Shown piece after piece: positions 23,192 to 32,476 of a stretch of DNA of 64,000 bases; position 1 is the first letter of the stretch, and each line of letters starts with the position of its first letter. Origin of the DNA: Coenobita brevimanus (taxonomy: Eukaryota; Arthropoda; Malacostraca; Decapoda; Coenobitidae). The stretch is taken from assembly GCA_032717465.1 (NCBI GenBank), contig CM064632.1:30333457-30397456 (forward strand). The letters are read 5' to 3'. A program made the translations under genes and the position numbers. Under the pieces are notes generated by a model. It did no database searches, was not told the DNA's origin, and was given only the letters and a program-made list of their open reading frames with translations.

Positions 23192-24046
23192 ATGGCTACC
23201 ACTGTATTTTTACAGGAAGCCAAAGAAATGGGTCTTTCGGACCCAACCGAAATTAAAGAGTATATACTCTCACGGCATAATCAGGAGCAGCAGCGCGTGA
23301 ATGATGCCTGTGAAGAGCGTAAGATTCAGCGTGAATACGAGCGAGAACAGCGCGAATACGAGCGAGAACATCGTGAGGAACGCGAAAAGGAGCGCGAACA
23401 CGAGCAGAAACAACGCGAGCTCGAGTTAGAAAAAGAGCGGGAACAACGGGAATACGAGCGAGAACAGCGTGAGGAACGAGAGAGAGAACGAGAACACGAA
23501 CGTGCCGAGCGAGAAGCACGCGAAAAACATGAACTTGAAGTGCTGAAGCTCCAGCGAGATTCCTTGGCTTCAGACACGTCTGGTGCAGTTGGTCCAAGCT
23601 CCACGAGCGTTCTCCCTGCACATGTCCTGGCGTTCCCACGCATCAAGCTTCCTTCATACAAGGAAAGCGAGCGAATCAAGCCGTACATAGCTCGTTTTGA
23701 GGACATGGCAGACATGTATCAACTGGATGAGGCAGCTAAGCGGCTTCAGTTTCTTAGCCTATTTGAGGGCCCTGCCCTCGGTATTCTCCACAGAATTCGT
23801 GGAGACAATCTCACATATGAGATGATGAAAGCTGCACTCATTAAGGCGTATGGTCTCACAGTAGACGACGCCAAAGTTCAGTTCATGCGAGCTCGTCTCC
23901 AAGACAAGGAGACAGCTGTTCAGTTCCTTGATCGTCTCACAGCTTACTTAAATGAGTGGATGGAGAAAGATGAAACTCCTTCCACGCGTGAGGGGATAAT
24001 TGACCTTATGCTGCGTACACAGCTTAGAGAGGTCGTGGCCTGCTGA
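23192..24046 (+). CDS. gag: Gag of outer element (coiled coil plus SCAN-like capsid), frame broken at 3' end
   Basis: The frame starts MATTVFLQEAKEMGLSD. Residues about 30-128 are a highly charged Glu/Arg helix (EREQREYEREHREE repeats), a likely coiled coil. Residues about 150-284 contain FPRIKLPSYKESERIKPYIA and a helical capsid ending in DETPSTREGIIDLMLRTQL, which resembles SCAN-like capsids of Gmr1-type elements. The frame then stops at 24044. The continuation (AELIAQLKICQVKDASQMAE) is in the +1 frame of the next entry, so a single frame change lies near 24030-24045. Whether it is mutational or a Gag/Pol shift cannot be told from one copy. No CCHC knuckle is seen. Confidence 0.8.
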   Translation: MATTVFLQEAKEMGLSDPTEIKEYILSRHNQEQQRVNDACEERKIQREYEREQREYEREHREEREKEREHEQKQRELELEKEREQREYEREQREEREREREHERAEREAREKHELEVLKLQRDSLASDTSGAVGPSSTSVLPAHVLAFPRIKLPSYKESERIKPYIARFEDMADMYQLDEAAKRLQFLSLFEGPALGILHRIRGDNLTYEMMKAALIKAYGLTVDDAKVQFMRARLQDKETAVQFLDRLTAYLNEWMEKDETPSTREGIIDLMLRTQLREVVAC

Positions 24047-25457
24047 GCTCATAGCACAGCTTAAGATCTGCCAGGTGAAAGATGCCAGCCAAATGGCAGA
24101 GAAGGCTGACGCATTCTTTACTGTATACGGGTATCAAACTCGTAAGCAAAACACCTGGAACAGAAAACCTGATAAATCTGGGAAATCGTCTCAGACTGAA
24201 TCCCAGCAACAAGGTCATTCTCAGAATAATGGCCAAGGTCCAAAACCGCAGTGGAAGGACCAGGGGCAAAATACACAGAAACCTGAGTGGAAGAGGTACA
24301 ACAAGTACCCTAACCAGCTGCAGTATCAGCCTCGTAACCGACCGTCGGGACAAACTTTTTCACCACCAGCTCAAAAGAGGCAGGAAGCGAATGCAGCCTT
24401 CATTCCTCAGCAGCAGCACGGTGGTCACGTCCCTACCAGTATGGGTACTCCCCCACAGTTCACTAGTCCCACAGTGACAGTGAACCCCCCTCCACAGATG
24501 GCCAATGTTCCATCTTCCCAATATAACCCTCAAGGCACAATGTTTGCTGCATCAATTCAGCAGCCTCATGAGTGGCTAGCTGCTTCCTCCACAGGCCCTC
24601 CCACAGGTGACAGTACCTTCCTTGTTCAGCCAGGGTTTGTGGGAGACATTCCTGTGAAGGTCCTGGGAGATAATGGTTCCTCAGGTTGCTCTGTCAAGCA
24701 GAGTCTAGTTCGGCCTGAGCAGTATACAGGTCGACAGATCCATGCAAACCTTATTGATGGATCAGTGAGATTGTTCCCTGAGGCATGTATCCAGGTGGCA
24801 TCTCCATTTTATACTGGTACAACACTTGCAGTTGTCATGCCAGAACCTTTATTTGACCTCATCATTGGAAATATTCATGGAGTCAAGGATAGTTGCTCCA
24901 ATGATGACGCTACTCAGACTTCGGCTGCTGCGGTAACACGAGCCATGGCTGAGGCTCCAGACTGTGTCACCCCAGTGATCATTGAATCGCCGCAAGATCT
25001 GATGTGTAGTCAACTTGTTGTGCAAGAACAACATTCTGACCCAACACTTGCTGCCGTGCGGAACAAACAAAAGGGTCGAGTGATTAAGTATTCACGGGGA
25101 GGTCGAGCCAAGTTCCTTCGTAAACAAGGACGGCTCTACCGTGAGTCACGAACACCCGAGGGCGAGGTTCGACTGCAGTTTGTTGTTCCCGCCAAGTACC
25201 GCCTAGCAGTGTTACAATGGGGTCATTGTTCAGCCTCAGGAGGTCACATGGGCAAAAGGAAGACCCAGGGCCGTATCCGGGCTGACTTTTTCTGGCCAGG
25301 GATGGGACGGGACATAGATAGTTTTGTCTGTTCCTGCAGTGTGTGTCAAAGTAACACCACTAATCAGGGATATGTCCTTCCTGTGCCGTTCATAACCACA
25401 CCTGTAATCTCCGAGTCAGTTGAGAGACAGGTAGTGGTGAAGTGGGTGCAGACCTGA
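24000..25457 (+). CDS. pol: Gag C-terminus, aspartic protease and integrase HHCC domain of outer element
   Basis: Translation is meaningful from about 24030. A Gln/Pro/Lys-rich linker (residues about 45-200) is followed by a protease-like region with VKVLGDNGSSGC around residue 224, where the family expects D-T/S-G, so the active site is altered to DNG. The flap-like LIIGN follows. Then comes an integrase zinc-binding domain with GHCSASGGH and CSVC and the FFWPGMGRDID block. The stop comes shortly after; there is no DDE core, RT or RNase H. Protease directly followed by integrase, without RT between, matches the inner element. Confidence 0.8.
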   Translation: MTLCCVHSLERSWPAELIAQLKICQVKDASQMAEKADAFFTVYGYQTRKQNTWNRKPDKSGKSSQTESQQQGHSQNNGQGPKPQWKDQGQNTQKPEWKRYNKYPNQLQYQPRNRPSGQTFSPPAQKRQEANAAFIPQQQHGGHVPTSMGTPPQFTSPTVTVNPPPQMANVPSSQYNPQGTMFAASIQQPHEWLAASSTGPPTGDSTFLVQPGFVGDIPVKVLGDNGSSGCSVKQSLVRPEQYTGRQIHANLIDGSVRLFPEACIQVASPFYTGTTLAVVMPEPLFDLIIGNIHGVKDSCSNDDATQTSAAAVTRAMAEAPDCVTPVIIESPQDLMCSQLVVQEQHSDPTLAAVRNKQKGRVIKYSRGGRAKFLRKQGRLYRESRTPEGEVRLQFVVPAKYRLAVLQWGHCSASGGHMGKRKTQGRIRADFFWPGMGRDIDSFVCSCSVCQSNTTNQGYVLPVPFITTPVISESVERQVVVKWVQT

Positions 25458-25877
25458 CGTCTCGCCCATTGGCCCCACAGGACACATTATGTCCAGGGCC
25501 TGTACATACATATTATGTGCCGTAGGTTAAGGGGGTGGCGAAAGACTGGGAGAATAATATATCACCAGGGTTTCCAGCTTTTATTTGAGGATTCTCAGCT
25601 CCCCGATACTAATATAAGTACTGTAGGTTAAGGCACAGGTTGAGGACCCGTGTGCGGTTCGAGGCTATGGAAGACCCGAGTTTGCACAAGGATTCGCAAC
25701 TTGACGACACTAATCATGTGCTGTAATTAATGGTGACCTCGAATGTCCGAAGCTTAGGCTGTCACTCGTATTTTTCAGCCAGAGCGTACTTTTCGTAGCA
25801 TGTACTGATTGCTAGGCAGAGAGAGTAATTGTAACTTAATAAGAATTTTGTCTCATTGACATTTTTGATGCTCCACC
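25458..25877 (+). other. Non-coding remnant of outer element, left of nested insertion
   Basis: No recognisable pol domain in any frame. A GTAGGTTAAGG phrase occurs twice (about 25523 and 25622). The region ends CACC, the target of the nested element. Confidence 0.6.
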
Positions 25878-26438
25878 TGTAACAATCCGCCGAGTAGTTA
25901 TCTAGTTACAGGGCGGACTCTACATTTGGTGTAAGGTAAAGACACAAGAAACAGAGTGGAACTTAACTATACTTTAATATTAAACCTTACACTACAAAAA
26001 GTACCTAACAACATTATGACAAGTAACAAGGTTAATGACAAAGATTAAAGTTATAACACTTAAACAGTAGTTACTGCACAAAGAACAAAAATAGATCAGC
26101 TAGTTAAGCAAACGGACAAAGGGAAACAGTTACAGGCAAGATATAGAATTATATGATATACAAATAATACAAAATTGATATACACCCTCTTCCACGTCAC
26201 AAGGTCACCGAGCACTGTTACCGTGAGGGAGGTGAATGGGGCGGTGTAAACCCACTCAGGGAGGAGGAACACTGTCAGCCGTTAATAGTGTGAGTCTCCT
26301 TCTCTGACTGAAGCAGCGGTATATATACCCCCACGGGTGAAGCCCGGCTTGTTTCACCTAGCCGTGTGGGGCTCCGAGGCGGTGATCCAACCGTAACGAG
26401 GGAGCCCAGCACTCCAGTAGTTTAGTGGGGGCGTCACA
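25878..26438 (-). repeat. 3' LTR of inner element
   Basis: On the + strand it runs TGTAACAATCCGCCG to GGGGGCGTCACA. It is indistinguishable by eye from the copy at 31916-32476. Confidence 0.96.
26320..26327 (-). promoter_or_regulatory. TATA box in LTR (also 32358-32365 in the 5' LTR)
   Basis: TATATATA lies in a GC-rich setting (GGGGGTATATATACCGC on the minus strand). The copy in the 5' LTR at 32358-32365 is the one positioned to start the genomic transcript, roughly 30 bp before CAGTCAGAGAAGG. Confidence 0.6.
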
Positions 26439-26452
26439 CCTCCCCCCTAAAA
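26439..26452 (-). promoter_or_regulatory. Polypurine tract of inner element
   Basis: On the minus strand TTTTAGGGGGGAGG immediately precedes the 3' LTR, the canonical place for the plus-strand primer. Confidence 0.85.
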
Positions 26453-26490
26453 CGACATCCCATCGAAGAGGTGGTGTCGTAGAGGCTGTG

Positions 26491-26685
26491 TTACAGGCGG
26501 CTGAGTGTGTCTGCTAGGAGATTTTCTGAACCTCTGATGTGGTGAATGTCGATGTTAAAGGGTTGGAGGTATAGGGACCATCTTAAAAGCCGTTGATTCG
26601 AGAACTTGTTTCGATCCAGAAATGAGAGGGTTGTGATCTGTATACACTTGCAGAGGGGCACTGTTAGGAGAAAGGTAGCACTCAA
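26491..26685 (-). pseudogene. RNase H C-terminal tail of inner element, out of frame
   Basis: The useful part is SFLDRNKFSNQRLLRWSLYL and IDIHHIRGSENLLADTLSRL, the end of a Gypsy-type RNase H. It follows in sequence, but in another frame, after YTDHNPL of the main pol frame, which stops at 26555. A small indel near 26630 separates them. Confidence 0.8.
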
Positions 26686-29005
26686 ACTTTTTGATGGCAG
26701 AGATGATGGCGAGTAGCTCCTTCTCTATAGTGGAGTAGCGACGTTGATGGACGTCCAGCTTTGCAGAGTGGTAGGAGACAGGGTGTAGTATGCCTTCCTT
26801 CTCTTGAAGCAGGGCGGCTCCCACAGCTTCTTCACTGGCGTCAGTGTGTAGGATGAACGGCTTGTTGAAGTCCGGCGAGAGCAGCACGGGATCTTGGGTG
26901 AGGAACGTTTTGAGTTGGTTGAAGGAGGTCTGGCAGTCGTCCGACCAAATGAATGGCACAGAGCCACTAGTCATCCTGGTGAGTGGAGCAGCTACCTTGG
27001 CGAAGTTAGGGCAAAATCTCCGGTAGTACCCGGCCATTCCAAAAAAACGCATCAGCGCCTTCCGGGTAGTGGGTGCAGGGTACTGGATGATGGCAGAGAT
27101 GTTGGCTGCTTTGGGACGGAAGACTCCTCTGCCCACCTCATGTCCCAAGTACGTCACCGTGGCCCGGCCAAAGGTGGTCTTGGCCAGCTTCACCGTAAGG
27201 TTGGCGTCGTGTAGTCTGGGCAGCACCTCAGAGAGTTGGCAGAGATGTTGCCGCCAGTGGGGAGAAAAAATTAGTATGTCGTCCAGGTAGACAGATACTC
27301 CATCTAAATCTTGCAATAGATAATTCATGGCCCGCTGGAAAGTGGCAGGACTATTCCTCATACCGAAGGGCATTACAGTATATTGGTAAAGCCCGAAAGG
27401 AGTAGCAAAGGCAGAGATGAGCTGAGCATCATCGGTTAGAGGAATTTGGTAATAGCCCCGAAGCAAGTCAATTTTAGTAATGAACTGCGATTGTCCCACC
27501 TCATCAATCAGATCATCTACCCGGGGGAGTGGATAGGCGTCTGGGATCGTGACAGAGTTGACTCTACGATAATCAGTGCAGAGACGTATTTGTCCATCTT
27601 CCTTGGGCACGAGTAGACAGGGTGATGCCCACGGGGACTGGCTGGGGACTGCTAATCCTTGGTCCAACAGGTATTCCACCTCCTTCTGCATCTGTGCTTT
27701 TTTCTGTGGATGTAACCTATAAGGGTTGCATTTAATTGGATGGGTTCCTGGCACCAACTTTACTTTATGAGAGGTGATGGTACATCGGCCAGGATTGTTA
27801 TTAAACAATTTAGGGTACCGTCTTATAATTGTTTCTAAATCCTGTTTTTGTATTGGTGTGAGGTGTTGGAGATATTGTTGGAGATTGTTAAGTATCTCCG
27901 AGTTGGACAGTGGAGGGGTTGGAATGGTGATAGCTAACTCCGGCTCCTGAACCATAGGGCGGATGCAAGGGATCTCATGCAAGGTTTCAGGAGGGTTGGA
28001 GCTTGCTGTATTTATAGTGTGTTGTAAGTCTACGGGTAACATGAGTCTCGGGGAGTTGTCTGGTGGTTCCTGGTGCTTATAGGGCTTAAGTAAGTTAATA
28101 TGAACAAGTTGAGTTGCCTTGCGACGGTCTGGGGTCTCCAATATATAGTTGTAATTTGACAGTTTTCTCTGAACTCTATATGGACCGTGATATTTTGCTT
28201 GTAGAGGAGAGCCAGTGACAGGGATGTATGCCAAAACCATATCACCCTCATTGAATTCCCTAACCTGAGATTTATTATCATAGTGATTTTTCATGACTGT
28301 CTGGGCACGAATTAAGTTCTTCTTAGCAAAAGCTCGAACCTTACTCAATTTATCCTGAAGGGAATTTATGTACTGTTGGACAGTTATCAGTTTACTGGTG
28401 GGTGAAGCTATCATATGGTCTTTGATCACTTTAAGGGGCCCCCTTACCTTCCTTCCATACAAGAGTTCAAAAGGAGAAACACCCAAGGAGTCAGATGGTG
28501 TTTCACGAATGGCGAAAAGAAGGAAGGGCAGTCCCTCATCCCAATCATGATCCTCCTCATGGCAGAATTTACGAATCATAGTCTTGAGAGTTTGATGTAG
28601 TCTCTCTAATGCACCCTGCGACTGTGGATGGTAAGCTGTGGACAGAGTTTGTTTAATCCCTAATTCCTTAAGGACCTGGGTAAATAGTTCACTTGTAAAG
28701 TTAGAACCTCTGTCTGACTGGATTTCCTGAGGAATACCAAATGTTGTAAACATGTGTGTTAAGGTTTTGGCAACATTTTTGGAGGAAATGTTCTTTAAAG
28801 GAAATGCCTCAGGATATCTAGTGGTGGGGCACAGAGTAGTGAGTATATACTGATTGCCTTTCTTGGTCTTAGGAAGTGGTCCAACTATGTCAATAATAAT
28901 CTTTTGGAAAGGCTCAGCAGGTACTTGAATGGGTTGTAAGGGGTAAGATGGAATTACTTCATTCGATTTACCTACTACTTGGACAAGTATGGCAATTCTT
29001 AACAA
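26555..29005 (-). CDS. pol: Integrase core, reverse transcriptase and RNase H of inner element
   Basis: This 816-codon frame has, in order, an integrase DDE core (D39, D98, E134; spacing D-35-E) and a chromatin-facing GPY-type module (KYHGPYRV with HINLLKPY). Then comes a full RT with PWASPCLLVPKEDG, CTDYRRVN, KIDLLRGYYQIPL, FGLYQYTVMPFGMRNSPATF and the catalytic YLDD at residues 573-576. RNase H follows with HTDAS (about 722) and YTDHN (about 790). Integrase thus precedes RT. The first few codons are not native: the HHCC half of integrase is in the preceding frame, and one extra C after the last CHTC cysteine codon (near 28985) breaks the join. The C-terminus is also frame-shifted near 26630. 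Translation would run from the minus-strand LTR promoter. Confidence 0.93.
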   Translation of the reverse strand: MLRIAILVQVVGKSNEVIPSYPLQPIQVPAEPFQKIIIDIVGPLPKTKKGNQYILTTLCPTTRYPEAFPLKNISSKNVAKTLTHMFTTFGIPQEIQSDRGSNFTSELFTQVLKELGIKQTLSTAYHPQSQGALERLHQTLKTMIRKFCHEEDHDWDEGLPFLLFAIRETPSDSLGVSPFELLYGRKVRGPLKVIKDHMIASPTSKLITVQQYINSLQDKLSKVRAFAKKNLIRAQTVMKNHYDNKSQVREFNEGDMVLAYIPVTGSPLQAKYHGPYRVQRKLSNYNYILETPDRRKATQLVHINLLKPYKHQEPPDNSPRLMLPVDLQHTINTASSNPPETLHEIPCIRPMVQEPELAITIPTPPLSNSEILNNLQQYLQHLTPIQKQDLETIIRRYPKLFNNNPGRCTITSHKVKLVPGTHPIKCNPYRLHPQKKAQMQKEVEYLLDQGLAVPSQSPWASPCLLVPKEDGQIRLCTDYRRVNSVTIPDAYPLPRVDDLIDEVGQSQFITKIDLLRGYYQIPLTDDAQLISAFATPFGLYQYTVMPFGMRNSPATFQRAMNYLLQDLDGVSVYLDDILIFSPHWRQHLCQLSEVLPRLHDANLTVKLAKTTFGRATVTYLGHEVGRGVFRPKAANISAIIQYPAPTTRKALMRFFGMAGYYRRFCPNFAKVAAPLTRMTSGSVPFIWSDDCQTSFNQLKTFLTQDPVLLSPDFNKPFILHTDASEEAVGAALLQEKEGILHPVSYHSAKLDVHQRRYSTIEKELLAIISAIKKFECYLSPNSAPLQVYTDHNPLISGSKQVLESTAFKMVPIPPTL

Positions 29006-31043
29006 AGTCAGTTACATCCTTCTTCATGCCTGGCCAGAAAAATTCAGTTAGCAATCTAGAATAAGTTTTTTTGATACCTAGATGGCCTGCAAGGCCTGCA
29101 TGAGCAACTTCCATTACAGGATGCCGCAAGCTTTTTGGTAGTACTATTTGATGGTACTCAGCCCATGTGTCATCATCACCTAGTTGGGATGGCTTATACA
29201 TTCTCATGAGTACTCCATCTTGGTGGTAAAATGAAGGAGGATGGATTATATTATCCTTGGAAATGGCTTTATTATGCAATTGAATCAGGGAAGTGTCACT
29301 TTGTTGTGCCTCTTTAAGACTTTGTTCAGAAAATATGGTAGGAATGATGCTTTGGGGAGGTAGGGTAGGTTTAATTACTTTACTACCTTTGGATTGTGAT
29401 CTGGTAATGGCACAACTAGGGAATAAGTTAGGTTGGGCTTGTTCAAGATCATCTGTTGGATTCTGAGGCAAAGGAAACTTACTGACAACTAGAGGAGGGT
29501 AAACAAGTCCTCCAGCCAGATCGTTGCCAAGAATGAAATCAACATCTGGAATGGGTAATGATTCATCTTCACTTACCCCTATGGTGACAGTTCCCTGGAC
29601 CAAGCCACAGTTCAGGTGCACTCTGGCCAGAAGAGTGGGGAAGGGATCGTGAAAGTCCCTCAGATATACCAGTTCTCCGGTATAGTTATCCTGGATATTG
29701 GGTAAGGCAGATTTCCGGATGAGGGATTGAGCAGCGCAAGTGTCCCGCACTATCTGGACAGAGTGCTCCTGTTGGCCAGGACCAAGCGCGACTGTACCGG
29801 TGGAACGGAATGGCTGGAATGGATCAGGAGAATTAGCATTGGGTGGCATGGATTGGATGGAAGCAACAGGCTTTTTTGCAGAGATCTTTGCCACTTTGCA
29901 CTTGGGGTCTGGGCAATTTGTTATTATATGCCCAGGTTTTTTACAAAAAAAACAGACAGGAGTGTTCTGTGCCACTTGCTTACCATCTTTGTTTCTATCT
30001 GTGTTCTTATTACTATCAGCACCTTTGGAACTACCAGGCAACCTAACAGTGGGTGACTGGGTTTTCCTCTCCCTGGGGGGTGAGCGATGCAGAAGTGAGT
30101 AGATATCAGCCAATTGGGCTGCTTTAAGCACATCAGTCTCCTCCCTATCGATAATGTGTACCTTGATAGAGTGTGGAACTCTTCTCAAGAACTCTTCAAG
30201 AGCAACTAGATTAAGTAATTTATCAAAAGTGTTCACAGATGCAGACTTTAACCATCGTTTTAAGGAACGAAGCTTATCAGAGGCAAACTCAGCATAGGTT
30301 TGGTACTGAAGTTTAACAATGTTACGGAAAGCTTGGCGGTAACCCTCTGTGGAGATGGAATAAGCTGCGAGAATGGCCTTCTTGACTGTTTCATAATCAG
30401 TGTTGTTCTCAATGTTGTTACAAACAGTTAAAGCCTTATCTGATAGTTTAGGCTTTATGAGCCATACCCAGTCTGCTTCAAGGATCTCGAAATGTCTGGC
30501 TGTTGATTCAAATTCTCTAAAAAACGCCTCAGGATCGGTATCAGGGAAAGATGGGATTAGTTTTACATATTTAAGCAAGTCAGATTTACGAGGTGTTTGA
30601 GATGTAGGGAGATTCTGAGGTCCTAGCAGGTTTGGTTGTGTGCCTGCTAGTTGGACTTGAAGAGCCTGAAGTTGCAATTCATACTGCCTATTTCTTTCCT
30701 TTTCTTCATGTACCATTTTCTCACGTTCATGTTCTCTTTCCTCTCTTTCATACTCCATTTTCATTTGCATTGCCTGCATCTCTACTTTCTTTATCTCCAA
30801 CAGGATTTGAGGATCTTTAATTATACTAGAAGCTTCTAGCTCCACTGCAGAGGCTTCGACTACCTCTGTGTCTCCTAAGTGGGTCAGAATTAGTGCTCTT
30901 AACTTATCTTTCCTCACATCCTGAGCGAATGGAATTTTAAATGACTTAGCAATGTACTTAAGGTCATCCTTTGATATTTTAGCAGCTTTAAGTTCATCCA
31001 AGGAGGGGTTGCCGACAAACTCTAATGCATTAAAGTCAGTCAT
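28968..31043 (-). CDS. gag: Gag, protease and integrase HHCC domain of inner element
   Basis: This 691-codon frame starts MTDFNALEFVGNPSLDELKA. Residues 15-58 resemble a SAP-like helix pair, and 85-128 are a charged coiled coil. Residues 155-320 are a capsid whose second half (WLKSASVNTFDKLLNLVALE, FLRRVP) resembles SCAN domains, which were derived from Gmr1-like capsids. A CCHC knuckle lies at 364-377 (C-x2-C-x4-H-x4-C). The protease block IVRDTCAAQSLI (D434) has DTC where DTG is usual, with flap-like FILGND. Residues about 647-687 form the integrase HHCC finger (HAGLAGH, CHTC). The frame ends one codon group later because of the single-base break. Confidence 0.93.
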   Translation of the reverse strand: MTDFNALEFVGNPSLDELKAAKISKDDLKYIAKSFKIPFAQDVRKDKLRALILTHLGDTEVVEASAVELEASSIIKDPQILLEIKKVEMQAMQMKMEYEREEREHEREKMVHEEKERNRQYELQLQALQVQLAGTQPNLLGPQNLPTSQTPRKSDLLKYVKLIPSFPDTDPEAFFREFESTARHFEILEADWVWLIKPKLSDKALTVCNNIENNTDYETVKKAILAAYSISTEGYRQAFRNIVKLQYQTYAEFASDKLRSLKRWLKSASVNTFDKLLNLVALEEFLRRVPHSIKVHIIDREETDVLKAAQLADIYSLLHRSPPRERKTQSPTVRLPGSSKGADSNKNTDRNKDGKQVAQNTPVCFFCKKPGHIITNCPDPKCKVAKISAKKPVASIQSMPPNANSPDPFQPFRSTGTVALGPGQQEHSVQIVRDTCAAQSLIRKSALPNIQDNYTGELVYLRDFHDPFPTLLARVHLNCGLVQGTVTIGVSEDESLPIPDVDFILGNDLAGGLVYPPLVVSKFPLPQNPTDDLEQAQPNLFPSCAITRSQSKGSKVIKPTLPPQSIIPTIFSEQSLKEAQQSDTSLIQLHNKAISKDNIIHPPSFYHQDGVLMRMYKPSQLGDDDTWAEYHQIVLPKSLRHPVMEVAHAGLAGHLGIKKTYSRLLTEFFWPGMKKDVTDFVKNCHTCPSSR

Positions 31044-31895
31044 GGTCTTGAAAGTTCCGCACTCTTAAGTGAAACCTGCTAATGGCCTTATTTCTAAGCA
31101 CTGACCAGGAATAACTGGTATAACATGTATACAGTCAACATAGTTATAAGGCAGTAAAGTGTAACAAATGATACTAGTCACGTACAGTTGGCTAACTAGC
31201 ATGGACAAGATTGGCAGTTAAGAATAGTTTAGCAATGAAAAGATATAACTCATGGGATAACAGCCGAATAGTGATGGCTGATTATCAGTAACAAGGGGAT
31301 ACTTATGGACAGACTAGCATTAACCGAGAAAAAGATGGTTAACTACCAGTAGGAAAAGACTAGCATTAACCGGGAACAAGATGGTTAACTACTAGTGACT
31401 GATTTTTAAAAAATTTACCTCCCGTTAAATTCTTATAAACCAGTAATTGATAAGCATGAATGAGCTTCTGATACTATAACGCAATAACAAGCCAGGTTAT
31501 CCAGGAGAGTATCAGCCCACACTAACACACAAAAAAGTCCTGAATAAGTACTCTTTCGAAATAACTGGCTGAAAGAGTTTAAGAATGGTCAGGTTACCAC
31601 GTAGTATACGTAATTAAAGGCTGTGAACGTCAGTGGTTCACCACAGGTACATGGGTAACAAGATGAGTCTCAAACGGCTGGTGGGAAACAAGTCCTTACA
31701 AATGGAACAGCCCAAACAATCACACCTATCCTGCTACATTAACTACCCTTAAGTGGCCACTAAGTAAGGAATTTAAAGTCAATGGAAGCAGGCCTCACCG
31801 AAGGCTACACATGTGACGTGACCCTGTAAGGCGGAGAGGTTGTATTCGATATAATAGATAATTACTAAATTACTTAACTAGCTGATTAATTATCG
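31044..31895 (-). other. Untranslated leader of inner element
   Basis: About 850 bp between primer site and gag start. No frame is convincing. Two near-repeats of GACTAGCATTAACCG occur (about 31303 and 31358). A long leader could carry packaging signals, but nothing specific is visible. Confidence 0.55.
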
Positions 31896-31913
31896 ATCCC
31901 GGACAGGCCCCCA
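31896..31913 (-). promoter_or_regulatory. Primer-binding site of inner element, tRNA-Pro-like
   Basis: On the minus strand TGGGGGCCTGTCCGGGAT follows the 5' LTR after two bases. It differs at two adjacent positions from the tRNA-Pro primer site known from murine leukaemia virus as I recall it. A match to the 3' end of a decapod tRNA-Pro would confirm it. Confidence 0.7.
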
Positions 31914-31915
31914 CA

Positions 31916-32476
31916 TGTAACAATCCGCCGAGTAGTTATCTAGTTACAGGGCGGACTCTACATTTGGTGTAAGGTAAAGACACAAGAAACAGAGTGGAAC
32001 TTAACTATACTTTAATATTAAACCTTACACTACAAAAAGTACCTAACAACATTATGACAAGTAACAAGGTTAATGACAAAGATTAAAGTTATAACACTTA
32101 AACAGTAGTTACTGCACAAAGAACAAAAATAGATCAGCTAGTTAAGCAAACGGACAAAGGGAAACAGTTACAGGCAAGATATAGAATTATATGATATACA
32201 AATAATACAAAATTGATATACACCCTCTTCCACGTCACAAGGTCACCGAGCACTGTTACCGTGAGGGAGGTGAATGGGGCGGTGTAAACCCACTCAGGGA
32301 GGAGGAACACTGTCAGCCGTTAATAGTGTGAGTCTCCTTCTCTGACTGAAGCAGCGGTATATATACCCCCACGGGTGAAGCCCGGCTTGTTTCACCTAGC
32401 CGTGTGGGGCTCCGAGGCGGTGATCCAACCGTAACGAGGGAGCCCAGCACTCCAGTAGTTTAGTGGGGGCGTCACA
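31916..32476 (-). repeat. 5' LTR of inner element
   Basis: A 561-bp partner of 25878-26438, without visible differences. It contains the functional-position TATA at 32358-32365. Confidence 0.96.

Larger units (their letters stand above)
25878..32476 (-). mobile_element. Inner LTR retrotransposon, Gmr1-like (gag-protease-integrase-RT-RNase H order)
   Basis: Two 561-bp LTRs, identical as far as I can compare by eye, bound a 5.5-kb minus-strand internal region. CACC flanks both sides (25874-25877 and 32477-32480) as a 4-bp target duplication. A primer site (31896-31913) and a polypurine tract (26439-26452) sit where expected. Domain order along the coding strand is capsid, CCHC, protease, integrase HHCC, DDE core, GPY-type module, RT, RNase H. 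Ordinary Ty3/Gypsy elements have RT before integrase; integrase-first order with Gypsy-type sequences is the hallmark of the Gmr1-like group. Identical LTRs imply a very recent insertion, yet pol has two frame breaks. Confidence 0.95.

Noticed and set aside
28968..29005. Programmed frameshift between gag and pol of the inner element
   Set aside because: Not adopted as the main reading because the break lies between the two halves of integrase, directly after the CHTC cysteines, and a single extra C explains it. It is kept as an alternative in the findings.
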